Below are positions 34,882 through 45,421 of a DNA stretch of 64,000 bases, piece after piece. The notes under the pieces are model-generated. The model was not told the DNA's origin. It searched no databases and saw only the letters and a list, made by a program, of their open reading frames with translations. Location of the stretch: the NCBI GenBank assembly GCA_027603945.1, contig JADIIU010000065.1, forward strand, positions 1 through 64,000, read 5' to 3'. The translations under genes and the position numbers were made by a program. The stretch is from Terramyces sp. JEL0728. Its lineage: Eukaryota > Chytridiomycota > Chytridiomycetes > Rhizophydiales > Terramycetaceae. Each line of letters starts with the position of its first letter. The stretch's first letter is position 1.

Positions 34882-35799
34882 ATGGGTGTATCGCATTCAA
34901 GGATAAAAATTGAGCCGATAGTAGAAAAACAAGAGCAAACGGCCAGAATATACACCTCAGACACAGTAGTTGGAGATGAATTTGCCCGCCAACCTGAACT
35001 ACGCGACAGTAGCATTTCTCGGACAGATTTCGAGTGTCCTGAAGTATTCTATGCTCAACCCCTCTCCAGCTCAGGCCAAAGCAGATCTGAAGAATCTCAG
35101 ACTATCTGTGTAGAGTATGCAGATTTTGAATGCCAGACAATTGAATTACAGCCAGACGAATTGTCTGGGCAATCAATAGTTGCAAATCCAGAGAGTGATG
35201 AATTGCCCACTGTTAATGATACAGACCTCAACCAGGAAGCTATTCAGGAATGTTTTTTACAAAATATGAAATTAGAACAGCGACTTGCAGAAGCCTTGGA
35301 AACCAATGAAGGACTGAAAAGGCAATTGATTACCCAAAGCAATTTCGTGCCGGTACTTTACATTAACTAGAGACAGAACAAATGAAGCCGCCATTGCTAA
35401 TGCCAAATCTCTCCAAACCGCCAATTGTACCTCATTATTTACATAGACCAAACCTGCACAGATTATTCAGCCAGATATAAATAACTATTACCGGCAGAAA
35501 ATCGTAAATCTTGAATTGGAATTGATAAACTCAAAGAAAAAATTGACGGAATCTTGTCTGCAGTATACAGAAAAGATTAGCAAGATTAGGGAGAGACACA
35601 AGGCGAGACAGACAGAGGCTGCCATCAAGATTTTTGAACTGGAGCAAGAGATTAACAGTAACTATGGCTAATTGAAGGATTAAAGAGAAGACCAATTAAT
35701 CGATTGGAGCCGATAGAAAGACAAGAAATTGAAAGGCTAAAGTATGAACTGGAGAAAAAAAGGCAGTTAATTGTAGCACTAAGTCAAAATACACAATAA
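34882..35799 (+). CDS. Coiled-coil protein of unknown function
   Basis: From ATG 34882, introns 35353-35372, 35427-35446 and 35658-35677 give 285 residues in phase. The N-terminal half is acidic and disordered. The C-terminal half forms coiled coils (NMKLEQRLAEALETNEGLKR; YRQKIVNLELELINSKKK; ERQEIERLKYELEKKRQL). The start could lie further upstream in a small exon. I recognise no family. Confidence 0.6.
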
Positions 35800-35821
35800 A
35801 AGTACTAGTAAATCATTTCAT

Positions 35822-36990
<1,169 letters not shown>

Positions 36991-37031
36991 TCAAATGGGT
37001 TGCAAAAAAAGGAAACAACAAAACTACAAAT

Positions 37032-37784
37032 TCATATTCTATTTGTATCCGCAAAAGGATCGAATTCTTGAATATCTCCGTATTTCGCAGCCATTTGATC
37101 AGAAAATGGATTTTGATTCCTAATATCAGCAAATTTTTACGTGTTTTGTAAAGTCGTATTATTTACAGTTGAGCGAGAGCTATTGAAATTTCCTGCTGGC
37201 TGATTGGTGAACGGATTAGCATTCCAATTTGAATTTACAACCCCTGAGCTGTTGGGATCCCAGCTTTGTGCATTTCCAAACGAATTTTGTCTCGCAGAGT
37301 AATTCGGGAGATCCATAGCCTTTGGAGCAATTTGCTGGATATTACCAGTCTTTTGTCCCGAAAACATACTTGATAACGTATCATTTTCATCCATCAATTT
37401 AGCAACTGCGTTTTCTAGATCCCAATTGGAAAGCGTAAGTGCATGCCTAATTTTCCCTTCATCATTAAATCCCATTGAAGCAATCGTGAGCACCTTCTCT
37501 GCTTTATCTGCATCGAGCCTAGGAAAGATGTACTCTGGCAGCTTTGGCTGAGGATCAGGTCGAGAAGGTGGTATATTGGAACGATAGCTTGATTGAGTGT
37601 TCGAAGGCTGGCTTGGCCGTGGGGGAGCTACTGGTTCATGATCTAGCAACGCAGGATCAGTAATGTATTCAATGGCTGCTTGAAATTGCCCTCCAGTTTT
37701 GTAGAGAGCTCTCTTATTTAATTCAACATCTGTAAATCCCATGATTGCCAGTTGCTTTAACTGCCCTTCCCATTCGTGTGTCAT
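37032..37784 (-). CDS. Double UBA-domain protein with NPF motifs
   Basis: Start at ATG 37784 (MTHEWEGQLKQLAIMGFTD); a 21-nt intron (37120-37140) gives 243 residues. Two UBA domains are visible: QLKQLAIMGFTDVELNKRAL and, after a Pro/Ser linker, KVLTIASMGFNDEGKIRHAL. The C-terminal third carries NPF motifs (NANPFTNQ, NQNPFSDQ), which bind EH domains. This combination suggests an endocytic ubiquitin adaptor. It starts 49 bp from the divergent YME2 gene. Confidence 0.8.
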
Positions 37785-37833
37785 TATTTTGGTTGAAATT
37801 TTCAACTGCGGCTGAAAACTTGACTCACCAAAG

Positions 37834-40306
37834 ATGAACTTGTTGCGAACAAGAATATCAACACTGCTTGGTAGGCGGCTTCGGGATAAAATCGCAAGAT
37901 ATTCCACCAGCGTAGAAAAGGAGCTTGAATCCGGCCCAATGGAGGATCCCGGAATTCACCGAGGTGTTGTGTGGTATGATAACGTATTCCCTTTCAAAAT
38001 GGCAATCATTGACCCTCGCTCATACTTTATTAAAAGCTATGCCGAAGACATGATTAATGGAAAGTTTCAGTCGCTCTTGCCCAGAAGATTCCCAGAAGGA
38101 GCGGAATTGATTACAACAAAAGTAGAGCCGAATTTAAAGGAAGGCGGTTTATACTTGGAATTTAAATACAAAGGAGGTACAATTGAGGAGGCAGTTAGTG
38201 CTATCCAAAAACACGTCAAAGAAAACAATATTCGGTCCAGTTTCAATTACGGTAAAATCAATGCTTTCGAAGTAAAAGGAACTCCATGGGTTGAAGACTT
38301 GGTGTCTCGAAAACCTTCGACTAGACTTCATGTTGAATTTCACGGTCCAGATTTGACGGTTGAGTCGCTTTTTAGAGAATTTAGAGGTTTTGGTAGAATT
38401 GTAGATATTACTTTGCAGCCGTCATCTTCAAAAGATTTACCAAAATATGCGTCTGTAGAATTCCTGTCTAAACGATCTGCTACTTCTGCCAGAAACTGTA
38501 TTCACGGCGAAGTATTTGGCGGGACAAGATTAGCGATTGGATATGAAAAAGTATCTGTTACTCACCCTAGACTCCTAACGCTTTCCAGCAGTTTAACCAT
38601 TGGGCTCAGAACAATATTCGTATTTCCATGTTATTGTTGCTGGTGTTGGTTGCTGGCTTTACCTATGCAGTGTTTGATCCTTGGCGAATATTCGCAATTA
38701 AAAATCACATTACTGGAAATTTGGATATCAGAAGATATACAAAGGCTGCAGGAAAGTGGGTTGAGCTAATTAAATCACTGATCCACCAAATTTTGAATCC
38801 AGACCCTATCTATCAAAACATTGATAAGCAACCAGATGCCTCTACTGAACAGTGGAGCGAACGGGAATTACAAGAAAGAGCACTGGGGGCTCATTTAAAG
38901 CAAGATCCAGATTCATTCTATTTAATTTCTGGCCCAAGAGGCAGTGGGAAAAGCGGTTTCATCCAAGACGCTCTTATTGGACGTAGGTACAAGATGATTA
39001 TCCGCTGTGACGAATTGGTTGGCAAGAATGATTTCCAGCTACTCTCAAACTTGTGCTCCCAGGTGCACTTCTTCCCTGCTTTTGGATTCTTGGCCCAGAT
39101 TGGAGGATTTATTGACGCTCTGGTTACTGCTACTACTGGGGCAAAAGCAAATATTTCCACCACTAATGAAGGCGAAATCACTAAAGTTCTTGAGTGTGTT
39201 ACTCTTGCCTTGGAAGAAATCACTGAAAAACAAAAAAAGTCCAGACAATTACTGCAAAAGAGATTTGAGGAAGGAGGTATTGATGAAGAAGAACTGAAAA
39301 TTATTCAATCCATCGAGTATCCAGTGGTGGTTATTGAAGATTTCCTTGCCAAGGAAAATATCAAAGGGCATCACATTTACAACCGACTTGCAGAGGTGAT
39401 TACCTTTTAATTACAGTGGGCAGCTCAAATTGCCGAATATCGATCAGCACATGTAGTGTTTGTTAGCGAAAATCCTTCGGCGTCTAGGGTATTGGGAAAA
39501 GGTATTTCCAAGCTGATCTAGTTTTGCCAAACAAATCGATCGAGCATTTCCACTTGGCAGATGCTTCACCTGAAGGCGCTCTGGCGTATGTTAAAAAGAG
39601 ACTTGGCCATGAGCTGCTTAATGAAATCAAGGAGCCTATCCAACAGCTTGGCGGGAGGTTACACGATCTGGACATTTTCATAAACAAAATCCAAGCAGGA
39701 AGATTGCCGTCTGGTACAACTTTACTAATGTAAGACGCGATTGCTGATATGGTTCAAAGAGCAGTTGTCGATTTACGCAAGCTGGGTCACATGGAAGATT
39801 TCAAAGACGAAAAAACTGGTTGGACATCAGTTCAATTTTGGAAGATTGCGGAAATCCTCTCAAAGAATACTGAAGCATCTTACGATGAAGTTTGTTTCCA
39901 TCCACTATTCAAAGGGGATCCAACAGCATTGGAACAGATGGAAAGGGCAGGGATCATTTCCAGAGTTCACCAAAATGGAAGACCATACGTTGTTAAGGCT
40001 GGTAGACCGTTATTTGGATTAGCATTTTCAGAAATGACAATGGACAAGCGATTAAGATCTACGATGGGAGCCATAACTTCAAAGCAATTAGCCGCAGATT
40101 ATACCAAGAAGGTACATGAACTTGAAGCGGAATTGCAAACGTTAGCTGGTATTGTTGCTGGATTTAATGGCGGCGGTGGTTGGGCTGACCCAGTGCAATC
40201 GCGAAGGCAATGGCTTCTAAAGATGGTCAACCTGAACTCTGCCAAAGCCCAATTGTATGCAGAAAAAGAGATGGATTACAAAGCTCAGTTAAAACTAGCC
40301 GAATAA
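37834..40306 (+). CDS. YME2: Mitochondrial escape protein 2 (YME2/RNA12)
   Basis: Introns 38551-38570, 39396-39416, 39502-39521 and 39714-39734 give 796 residues. An Arg-rich presequence (MNLLRTRISTLLGRRLRDKI) precedes an RRM-like domain (TRLHVEFHGPDLTVESLFRE), a membrane segment (MLLLLVLVAGFTYAVFDPWR), a P-loop ATPase domain (ISGPRGSGKSGFI, VVVIEDF) and a coiled-coil C-terminus. Yeast Yme2 is an inner-membrane protein affecting mtDNA maintenance and escape. The family is essentially fungal. Confidence 0.93.
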
Positions 40307-40322
40307 ACTTTCAAGCATTAAT

Positions 40323-40643
40323 TTATTTCTTTTTATCCAGCAGTTCTTTGGCTTCATTGATTTTCGAGGCTAAATATGGACTGCCGCCTCTGTCAGGATG
40401 ATTGGCAAGCATTATGCTTCTGTGGGCTTTTTTTATTTCTACATTAGTAGCTCTGTCATTTAATCCTAAAATTTGAATTGCTTCTCTGGAAGACATTTGT
40501 GATTCAAAACCTCCTCGAAGATATTTCCCCCCTGATTGGACAGCCCCTAAACCGATTCCTGACTTTGCATACGCTTTAATAGCTGCTCTCCCTGCTAATG
40601 CAGCTATGGTTACTCCAGCTCCAAATAAAATTGCACTGGCCAT
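40323..40643 (-). CDS. PAM18: Pam18/Tim14, J-protein of the TIM23 motor
   Basis: From ATG 40643 this 106-residue protein has an N-terminal membrane helix ([19 protein letters not shown]), then [20 protein letters not shown] and a J domain with the HPD triad ([20 protein letters not shown]). It stimulates mtHsp70 during matrix import. It is convergent with YME2 (16 bp) and divergent from Isd11 (34 bp). Confidence 0.95.
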   Translation of the reverse strand: MASAILFGAGVTIAALAGRAAIKAYAKSGIGLGAVQSGGKYLRGGFESQMSSREAIQILGLNDRATNVEIKKAHRSIMLANHPDRGGSPYLASKINEAKELLDKKK

Positions 40644-40677
40644 TTTGTTTTTTTCAAAAAAAGTTTCGGATCCAACA

Positions 40678-40929
40678 ATGGTAGGCAAAGGGCAAGTATT
40701 ACAGCTGTACAAATCATTTTTGAAATCAGCCAGGTTATTCGATTACACTTTCAAAGCATACGTCCATCGCAGGGTGAGAGATGCATTCAGGGCTTCAGCA
40801 AAGGAAACCAATCCAGACACAATCAAGCAGCTCTATGAACATGGATTGGATGAATTGGTAGTTGTAAAACGCCAAGGATTGATTCAGTCGCAATTTAAAA
40901 GTTTTGAAATGGTTATAAATCCAAAATAA
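40678..40929 (+). CDS. ISD11: LYR-motif protein Isd11 (LYRM4-like)
   Basis: An 83-residue protein from ATG 40678. [20 protein letters not shown] includes an LYK variant of the LYR motif, followed by [11 protein letters not shown] and [14 protein letters not shown], all typical of Isd11, which stabilises the cysteine desulfurase Nfs1 with ACP. It is divergent from Tim14. Confidence 0.85.
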   Translation: MVGKGQVLQLYKSFLKSARLFDYTFKAYVHRRVRDAFRASAKETNPDTIKQLYEHGLDELVVVKRQGLIQSQFKSFEMVINPK

Positions 40930-41079
40930 ATTCTGTTCATAATTTCATCCATCCGGATATTCAAGTGTTGCTTCTCAACAGCTACCGGAACATTCAGTTC
41001 TCGATAATAAAAAAAGAGTACTGTAGAAGCTGGTTGCAGGTAAAAGCAAAAGCTGTTTCCCAAAAGCAACCAACTCCAT
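40887..41079 (-). CDS. Doubtful 56-aa frame between Isd11 and Mad1
   Basis: ATG 41079 opens MELVAFGKQLLLLPATSFYK and, with a 22-nt intron (41000-41021), continues to a stop that overlaps the end of Isd11 on the opposite strand. No homologue is recalled; the phase works but support is weak. Confidence 0.2.
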
Positions 41080-41206
41080 TTATATATGCAAACACAAAGT
41101 AAGGCGTACATGCATAAGCAAGAGTCTAGGCAAAGGTGCAATATTCAATCCTCCTAGAAGCTGCGCTGGCAGGTTCGAGGGATTTATTTTTTGAAAGAAA
41201 ATTTTG

Positions 41207-43151
41207 TTAGTCATCAAGCTCATTTATTTCGTTGAATAAGTACATGGTAAAGCTATTCAAAAATGCGGGTATGCTGTTGTACTGGTCAATGTAATACTCC
41301 TTCAACTCCCCAGCATAGTGTTGTGTCTCTGGACTGCCACCAACGATTAACAGCTCTCCCCCGTTCTGACTGTTGTCGTCTGGGATCAATTTAAAGTATG
41401 GATCGCTATCTCTTGCGTAAATTGAGCTTAATCTGCAAGATCCATCTTCCGGGAATTCAATTTTATATCCCAACATGAAATACACGTACTTTTTGTACTC
41501 TTGAACTTTTCTCCCAAATTCCTATGTTAACAATGCGTACTTGTTTTAACCTCTTGATTTTAGTTTCTCTGTTTTGCAATTCTTCTTGCAATTCTTGGAT
41601 TTGGCTGTGCAAATTTTTGAGAGTTTGTTCTGATACATTTGACTTTGCGTTTGATCTCAACTCTTGGTTTTCTAACCGTAGAGACTCGATCGTAGTAATA
41701 TAGTTCATTCTGAGAGTTTCTTCCGGGCTACTTTTCAATGATAAAACCCAAATTAATGTGCAGGTACCTTAATACTATCTTGATTGTATTCTCCTGTTCC
41801 TAATCTTTTCGCGTAACGGTCCAGTTCCACATTTAGATTTTCAATTGTTTCTTCACATTTGGATTGGCTGGATTTCACTACTTCATGTTGCTTCTTTAAC
41901 GATTCAAATTCTTGATTAACCAAATTTAATTGAGCGCTGTAGTTCTCTTCTACGATTTTATACGTTTCTATTTGAGCATTCAATTGTGATATATTTTGCA
42001 AGTGTATGTTGTTATTGTTTTCAAATTGCTGGATTTGTAGTTGTTTTTGATTCAGCATCTGTTCGTATTCTGTTATTTGGTTCTTGTAAGCATTGATTAC
42101 ATTTTCATTTGACAGCTGAATTTCATTTCCAAAAGATTCTTTGAGAAATTTGATTTCTTGTTCTTTGATTTTCAGAGTAGTTAGCATTCTACGCGAATTC
42201 GTCGTTGATTCATCCACTTTTGATTGCAAAGTGTCCATGTTTGCAGTCATTTCCATTATTTGCACTTCCTTATCCTTCAACCCTGCCACAGTGCGAGTGT
42301 TTTCTGATTTGAGGGAAAGTAATTGATCATTTAAAAGTAAGATCTCCTTGTGCTTTTCAGCTAATGTTCGCACCAATCCGAATGGGGAAGTAAATTCGAT
42401 ATTGCGTTCCTGCAATAATGTTTGCCAGCTCTGTTTCTCCTTTTCATACTCTGTAATTTTCAACTTTGTTTCTTCCAGTTCCTTGACCACCTTTTCCATC
42501 AACCTCAGCTTGAATGACAATGAATTATTTTCTTCCAGTAATTTTGCTGAATTCGTCTGCATTGATTTCAGAAAACCGTTTTCACTCTTTAAAGTTGATA
42601 TTTCTGTTTCCAACTTCCTAGTTAAATGTTGATAATCTGCAAGTGAGGCTAGTACATACCTGGTATTAATGAAATCCCGTACCTGCTACTTTTTGCAAAG
42701 TCGATTCAAATTCCGGATCTTTCTCTTTTACTGTTATCGTCTCGGTCTTGTAAATGATCTTTGGCTCTTCCTTCACAAACACCTTTTCCAATTGGAATTT
42801 GGGGACTTGAATATCCAGTCGTTCATCTTTAAGACTGTTTATCGTCCTGAATTAAGCCCATGATACCTAATACGTTAGGATCCTCAACCTTTCCTTTTCT
42901 TGGATAATTTTTTTCAAATTCGCAATTTCTCCATTCTCATTTTGTTTAATCTCTTGTAACTGTCTGTTTAATTCGTGATTCTGTTGGAATAGCAATTTGC
43001 TGTTTGCTTGCAAATTGGTAATCTCATTCACTTTTGTATTTATTTCCAATTGGTTATTCTCATCCTGCTGCTCGAGGGAAATGATCTGCTTGTTTAGTCT
43101 CGTCTCCAATTCAACCATTTGTCTCTTCAAGAGATTAGCCTGGTACGACAT
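41207..43151 (-). CDS. MAD1: Spindle checkpoint protein Mad1
   Basis: Exons combine to about 605 residues. Most of the protein is coiled coil. Near the end of the coil is RLGTGEYNQDSIKV, then VLSLKSSPEET, and a C-terminal RWD-like domain (EFGRKVQEYKKYVYFMLGYK; YNSIPAFLNSFTMYLFNE), a plan and motifs characteristic of Mad1. It recruits Mad2 to unattached kinetochores. Introns: 42847-42888 (two abutting units, or a 27-nt alternative), 42637-42682 (unclear), 41748-41767 (apparent GT-GG) and 41522-41540. Splicing is less certain here than in other genes, but the domain order is clear. Confidence 0.85.
41748..41767 (-). other. Candidate GT-GG mini-intron in Mad1
   Basis: GTACCTGCACATTAATTTGG carries a good 5' end and an ATTAAT branch motif but ends in GG. 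Removing exactly 20 nt joins DSIKV... to VLSLKSSPEET in frame. No GT-AG alternative keeps the frame. Confidence 0.55.
42847..42888 (-). other. Two abutting mini-introns in Mad1
   Basis: A 22-nt and a 20-nt GT-AG unit lie back to back with no exon between them; each has its own branch motif (CCTAAC and CTTAAT). A single 27-nt intron (42847-42873) would also keep the frame. Confidence 0.5.
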
Positions 43152-43169
43152 TTAAAAGTGAAAATTACT

Positions 43170-44057
43170 CTAAAATGAAAATATATTAAATGGTACAATG
43201 CGGTTTCCATTTTCTAAATGCAAATGGTGTTGAGCATCGCAATGCTCTAATTTTACCAAAGCAAGACCAACATTCCCCAAGCACGATCCTGTTTTGCCGA
43301 CACTTTTTGGTTTATCAGAAAGAAAGATCTCTTGATGCGGTACAAATCTGTTGGATCCGTTGATATGACTGAATTCGCGAACTAGTTCTTCACTTTTGTC
43401 GAATACTCGTATTGGTAAAATCTGCTTTCTTATCACGCCAGTATGATGAGTTCTAATCGTCAATTCAAGGTTAGAAACCCCTTACCTTGCCCTAAATAGC
43501 AACCTTTTTTAAAATCAACCCCATTGAATAAATCTAAATTGCATTCCAATGGTAAAGAAACGTTTTCAATCATATCGTCAGGACCTTCAGGTATCCCAAG
43601 TTGAATCCTCTTGAGCAGATATTCGTTGTCATTTGCTTCAGAATCCAGTGTTTCAGCAGACAACATCCTATACCCCATTTGTTGATGCCTTGGGTCTGCA
43701 ACCAAAACTGCATTTCCTTGTTGAAGACATGAGTATGACTGATATACATTCATATCCAGTGGGCTTAATTTAACTTTTGAACGGAGGATATACTTTTCCA
43801 AGTGCTTAACTAAATTTTCAATGCTTCTATGGTCGACTTCCACAATATAATCTTTATCATGTCGATATATGAATGCATCGGTTATAATCCGTCCCTATGT
43901 TAATGTTTTATACTTTTGGATTCAAGAAGGCAGTAAATATTCCAGACTGACTTTCAAGTTTGGCGATTTGATTTGTAATTAAACCCTGAAGAAAATTTGT
44001 TGCTCCATTCCCTGTTACCCGGATGCATTTTCTATTCAGCTTGAACAATTTGCTCAT
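43170..44057 (-). CDS. IBA57: IBA57, mitochondrial Fe-S assembly factor
   Basis: Introns 43895-43913 (19 nt) and 43466-43485 (apparent GT-TG) give 282 residues. The GcvT-like fold shows LFKLNRKCIRVTGNGATNFL, QGLITNQI, FTAFLNPKGRIITDAFIY, a hydrophobic core and the diagnostic KKGCYLGQ motif followed by ELTIRTHHTGVIRKQILP. IBA57 works with ISCA1/2 in [4Fe-4S] cluster formation. The protein is short but complete. Confidence 0.93.
43466..43485 (-). other. GT-TG mini-intron in IBA57
   Basis: GTAAGGGGTTTCTAACCTTG has a normal 5' end and a CTAAC branch motif 4 nt from its end, but ends in TTG. Removal joins GCYLGQ to ELTIRTHH, the invariant IBA57 sequence. The next AG downstream gives a premature stop. 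Confidence 0.8.
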
Positions 44058-44213
44058 TAATTATTTTTGATTTCGTAAATTTTTGCAGAAAAATTCAGAT
44101 TTGTTTATTGAATATTATTGGTACACAACATAGTCCGCTATTGGATCAAACTTAAGTGCTAATTAACACTGCGAGAACAACCAATATCAATATTAAATAT
44201 ACATGGTGATTAT

Positions 44214-45386
44214 TTATGAAAGTTTGTGGTTTCTGTTTTGAGGATGGTGCTTTTGTAGATGTAGTTCCATTTCTCCCAAGCGTATTTTCACGGAATTTAG
44301 CTCTTCAACCTCTTGTTCCAGCTTAGAAAATAGCTTGGTTTTCGTATCTAATTTATCCCGAAGAGTTTTAATTATCTCCATCTGTTTAATATATTGCGTT
44401 TTCAACTTTAATCTACTCACATTGGACTGTTTCAACTCATCTTTCAGTTTTGCAATCAGTGAATTACCAGTCCCGTCCCTAGTAATGTTATTATGCTGGG
44501 TATCTATATTTTTCGTCTGATTAAACAATTGTTTGTAGGCGGCATCCTTCTCTATCACCTCCTTATTTTTCTTATCCAGCAGCTTTTCTAGTAAAACAGT
44601 CAGCAGGCACTTTTCTTCCAGTTTAACTTTCAAACCTTCAATCGAATTAAATTTTTTTGTTATCCTCCCAACTTCAATTTTCATGCAGTTCATGATTTTT
44701 AATGCTTCCTCCACATTTTGGTTTCTCATTGTCGAATTGTGGTTATTTTCCTTATAAAAATCCCGTTCAGATTCAGTCTCCAATAATCTCTTCATCAGGA
44801 TGTCTACTTTCTTGCGCAATATTGTATTTTCTCGTGTGAGTTTATCAAGCGTATTTCCTTCTACCTCACACCAATTATTTAACTTTTGGTTAATTTTGGA
44901 CCGAGTCCGATATTCTTGTCGAATAACATTCAAATCCTTTATCATCATGATACTAATTTCTTGATATTCCCACTGCTGAATATTTAGTTTGGAAACTTGC
45001 TCATCTAGTTGATCACACACTAATTTGAGTGTAAGTTCAGGAATTTTTGGTTGTTTGTCAGCAGTATTTTCTAGATAAGATTGACGGCAAATTTTTTGTT
45101 CCTGCTCCACAAAGATTTCAGAATTAATTCCCAATGTTTTGTTCTCGTTGGAATTTGAACACTGTTGGACGACTTCTGAACGTTTTTCAAACATTGGAGA
45201 GGTAGATTTTCTGTTTTCAGAAATCAGTTCGTTATGAAGGTTAGAATTTATTTCCAGTGTATTTGTCAGATGACATATCTTACTCAATTCCAATGCTAAT
45301 GTTCTATGACTTTCTAAATTTGCTGCAATTGCTTCAATTTTTTTGAGAAAGGCCTCCACTAATTCTTCCCATTTCGCGTTTTCCAT
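44214..45386 (-). CDS. Coiled-coil protein of unknown function
   Basis: A single-exon frame of 390 residues from ATG 45386. It is highly charged with coiled coils from about residue 130 on (YRTRSKINQKLNNWCEVEGN; RENTILRKKVDILMKRLLET; LFSKLEQEVEELNSVKIRLG). Its last residues are basic. It starts 35 bp from the divergent SCAPER gene. Spindle-pole or cytoskeletal roles are possible; I cannot name a family. Confidence 0.7.
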   Translation of the reverse strand: MENAKWEELVEAFLKKIEAIAANLESHRTLALELSKICHLTNTLEINSNLHNELISENRKSTSPMFEKRSEVVQQCSNSNENKTLGINSEIFVEQEQKICRQSYLENTADKQPKIPELTLKLVCDQLDEQVSKLNIQQWEYQEISIMMIKDLNVIRQEYRTRSKINQKLNNWCEVEGNTLDKLTRENTILRKKVDILMKRLLETESERDFYKENNHNSTMRNQNVEEALKIMNCMKIEVGRITKKFNSIEGLKVKLEEKCLLTVLLEKLLDKKNKEVIEKDAAYKQLFNQTKNIDTQHNNITRDGTGNSLIAKLKDELKQSNVSRLKLKTQYIKQMEIIKTLRDKLDTKTKLFSKLEQEVEELNSVKIRLGEMELHLQKHHPQNRNHKLS

Positions 45387-45421
45387 TTTAAAAAACACGA
45401 AAAAGTTTTTAACATTAAGAT

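Noticed and set aside
34704..35015. Minus-strand 103-aa frame upstream of the SANT gene
   Set aside because: It overlaps the coiled-coil gene on the plus strand, whose exons join in phase; the minus frame has no recognisable features.
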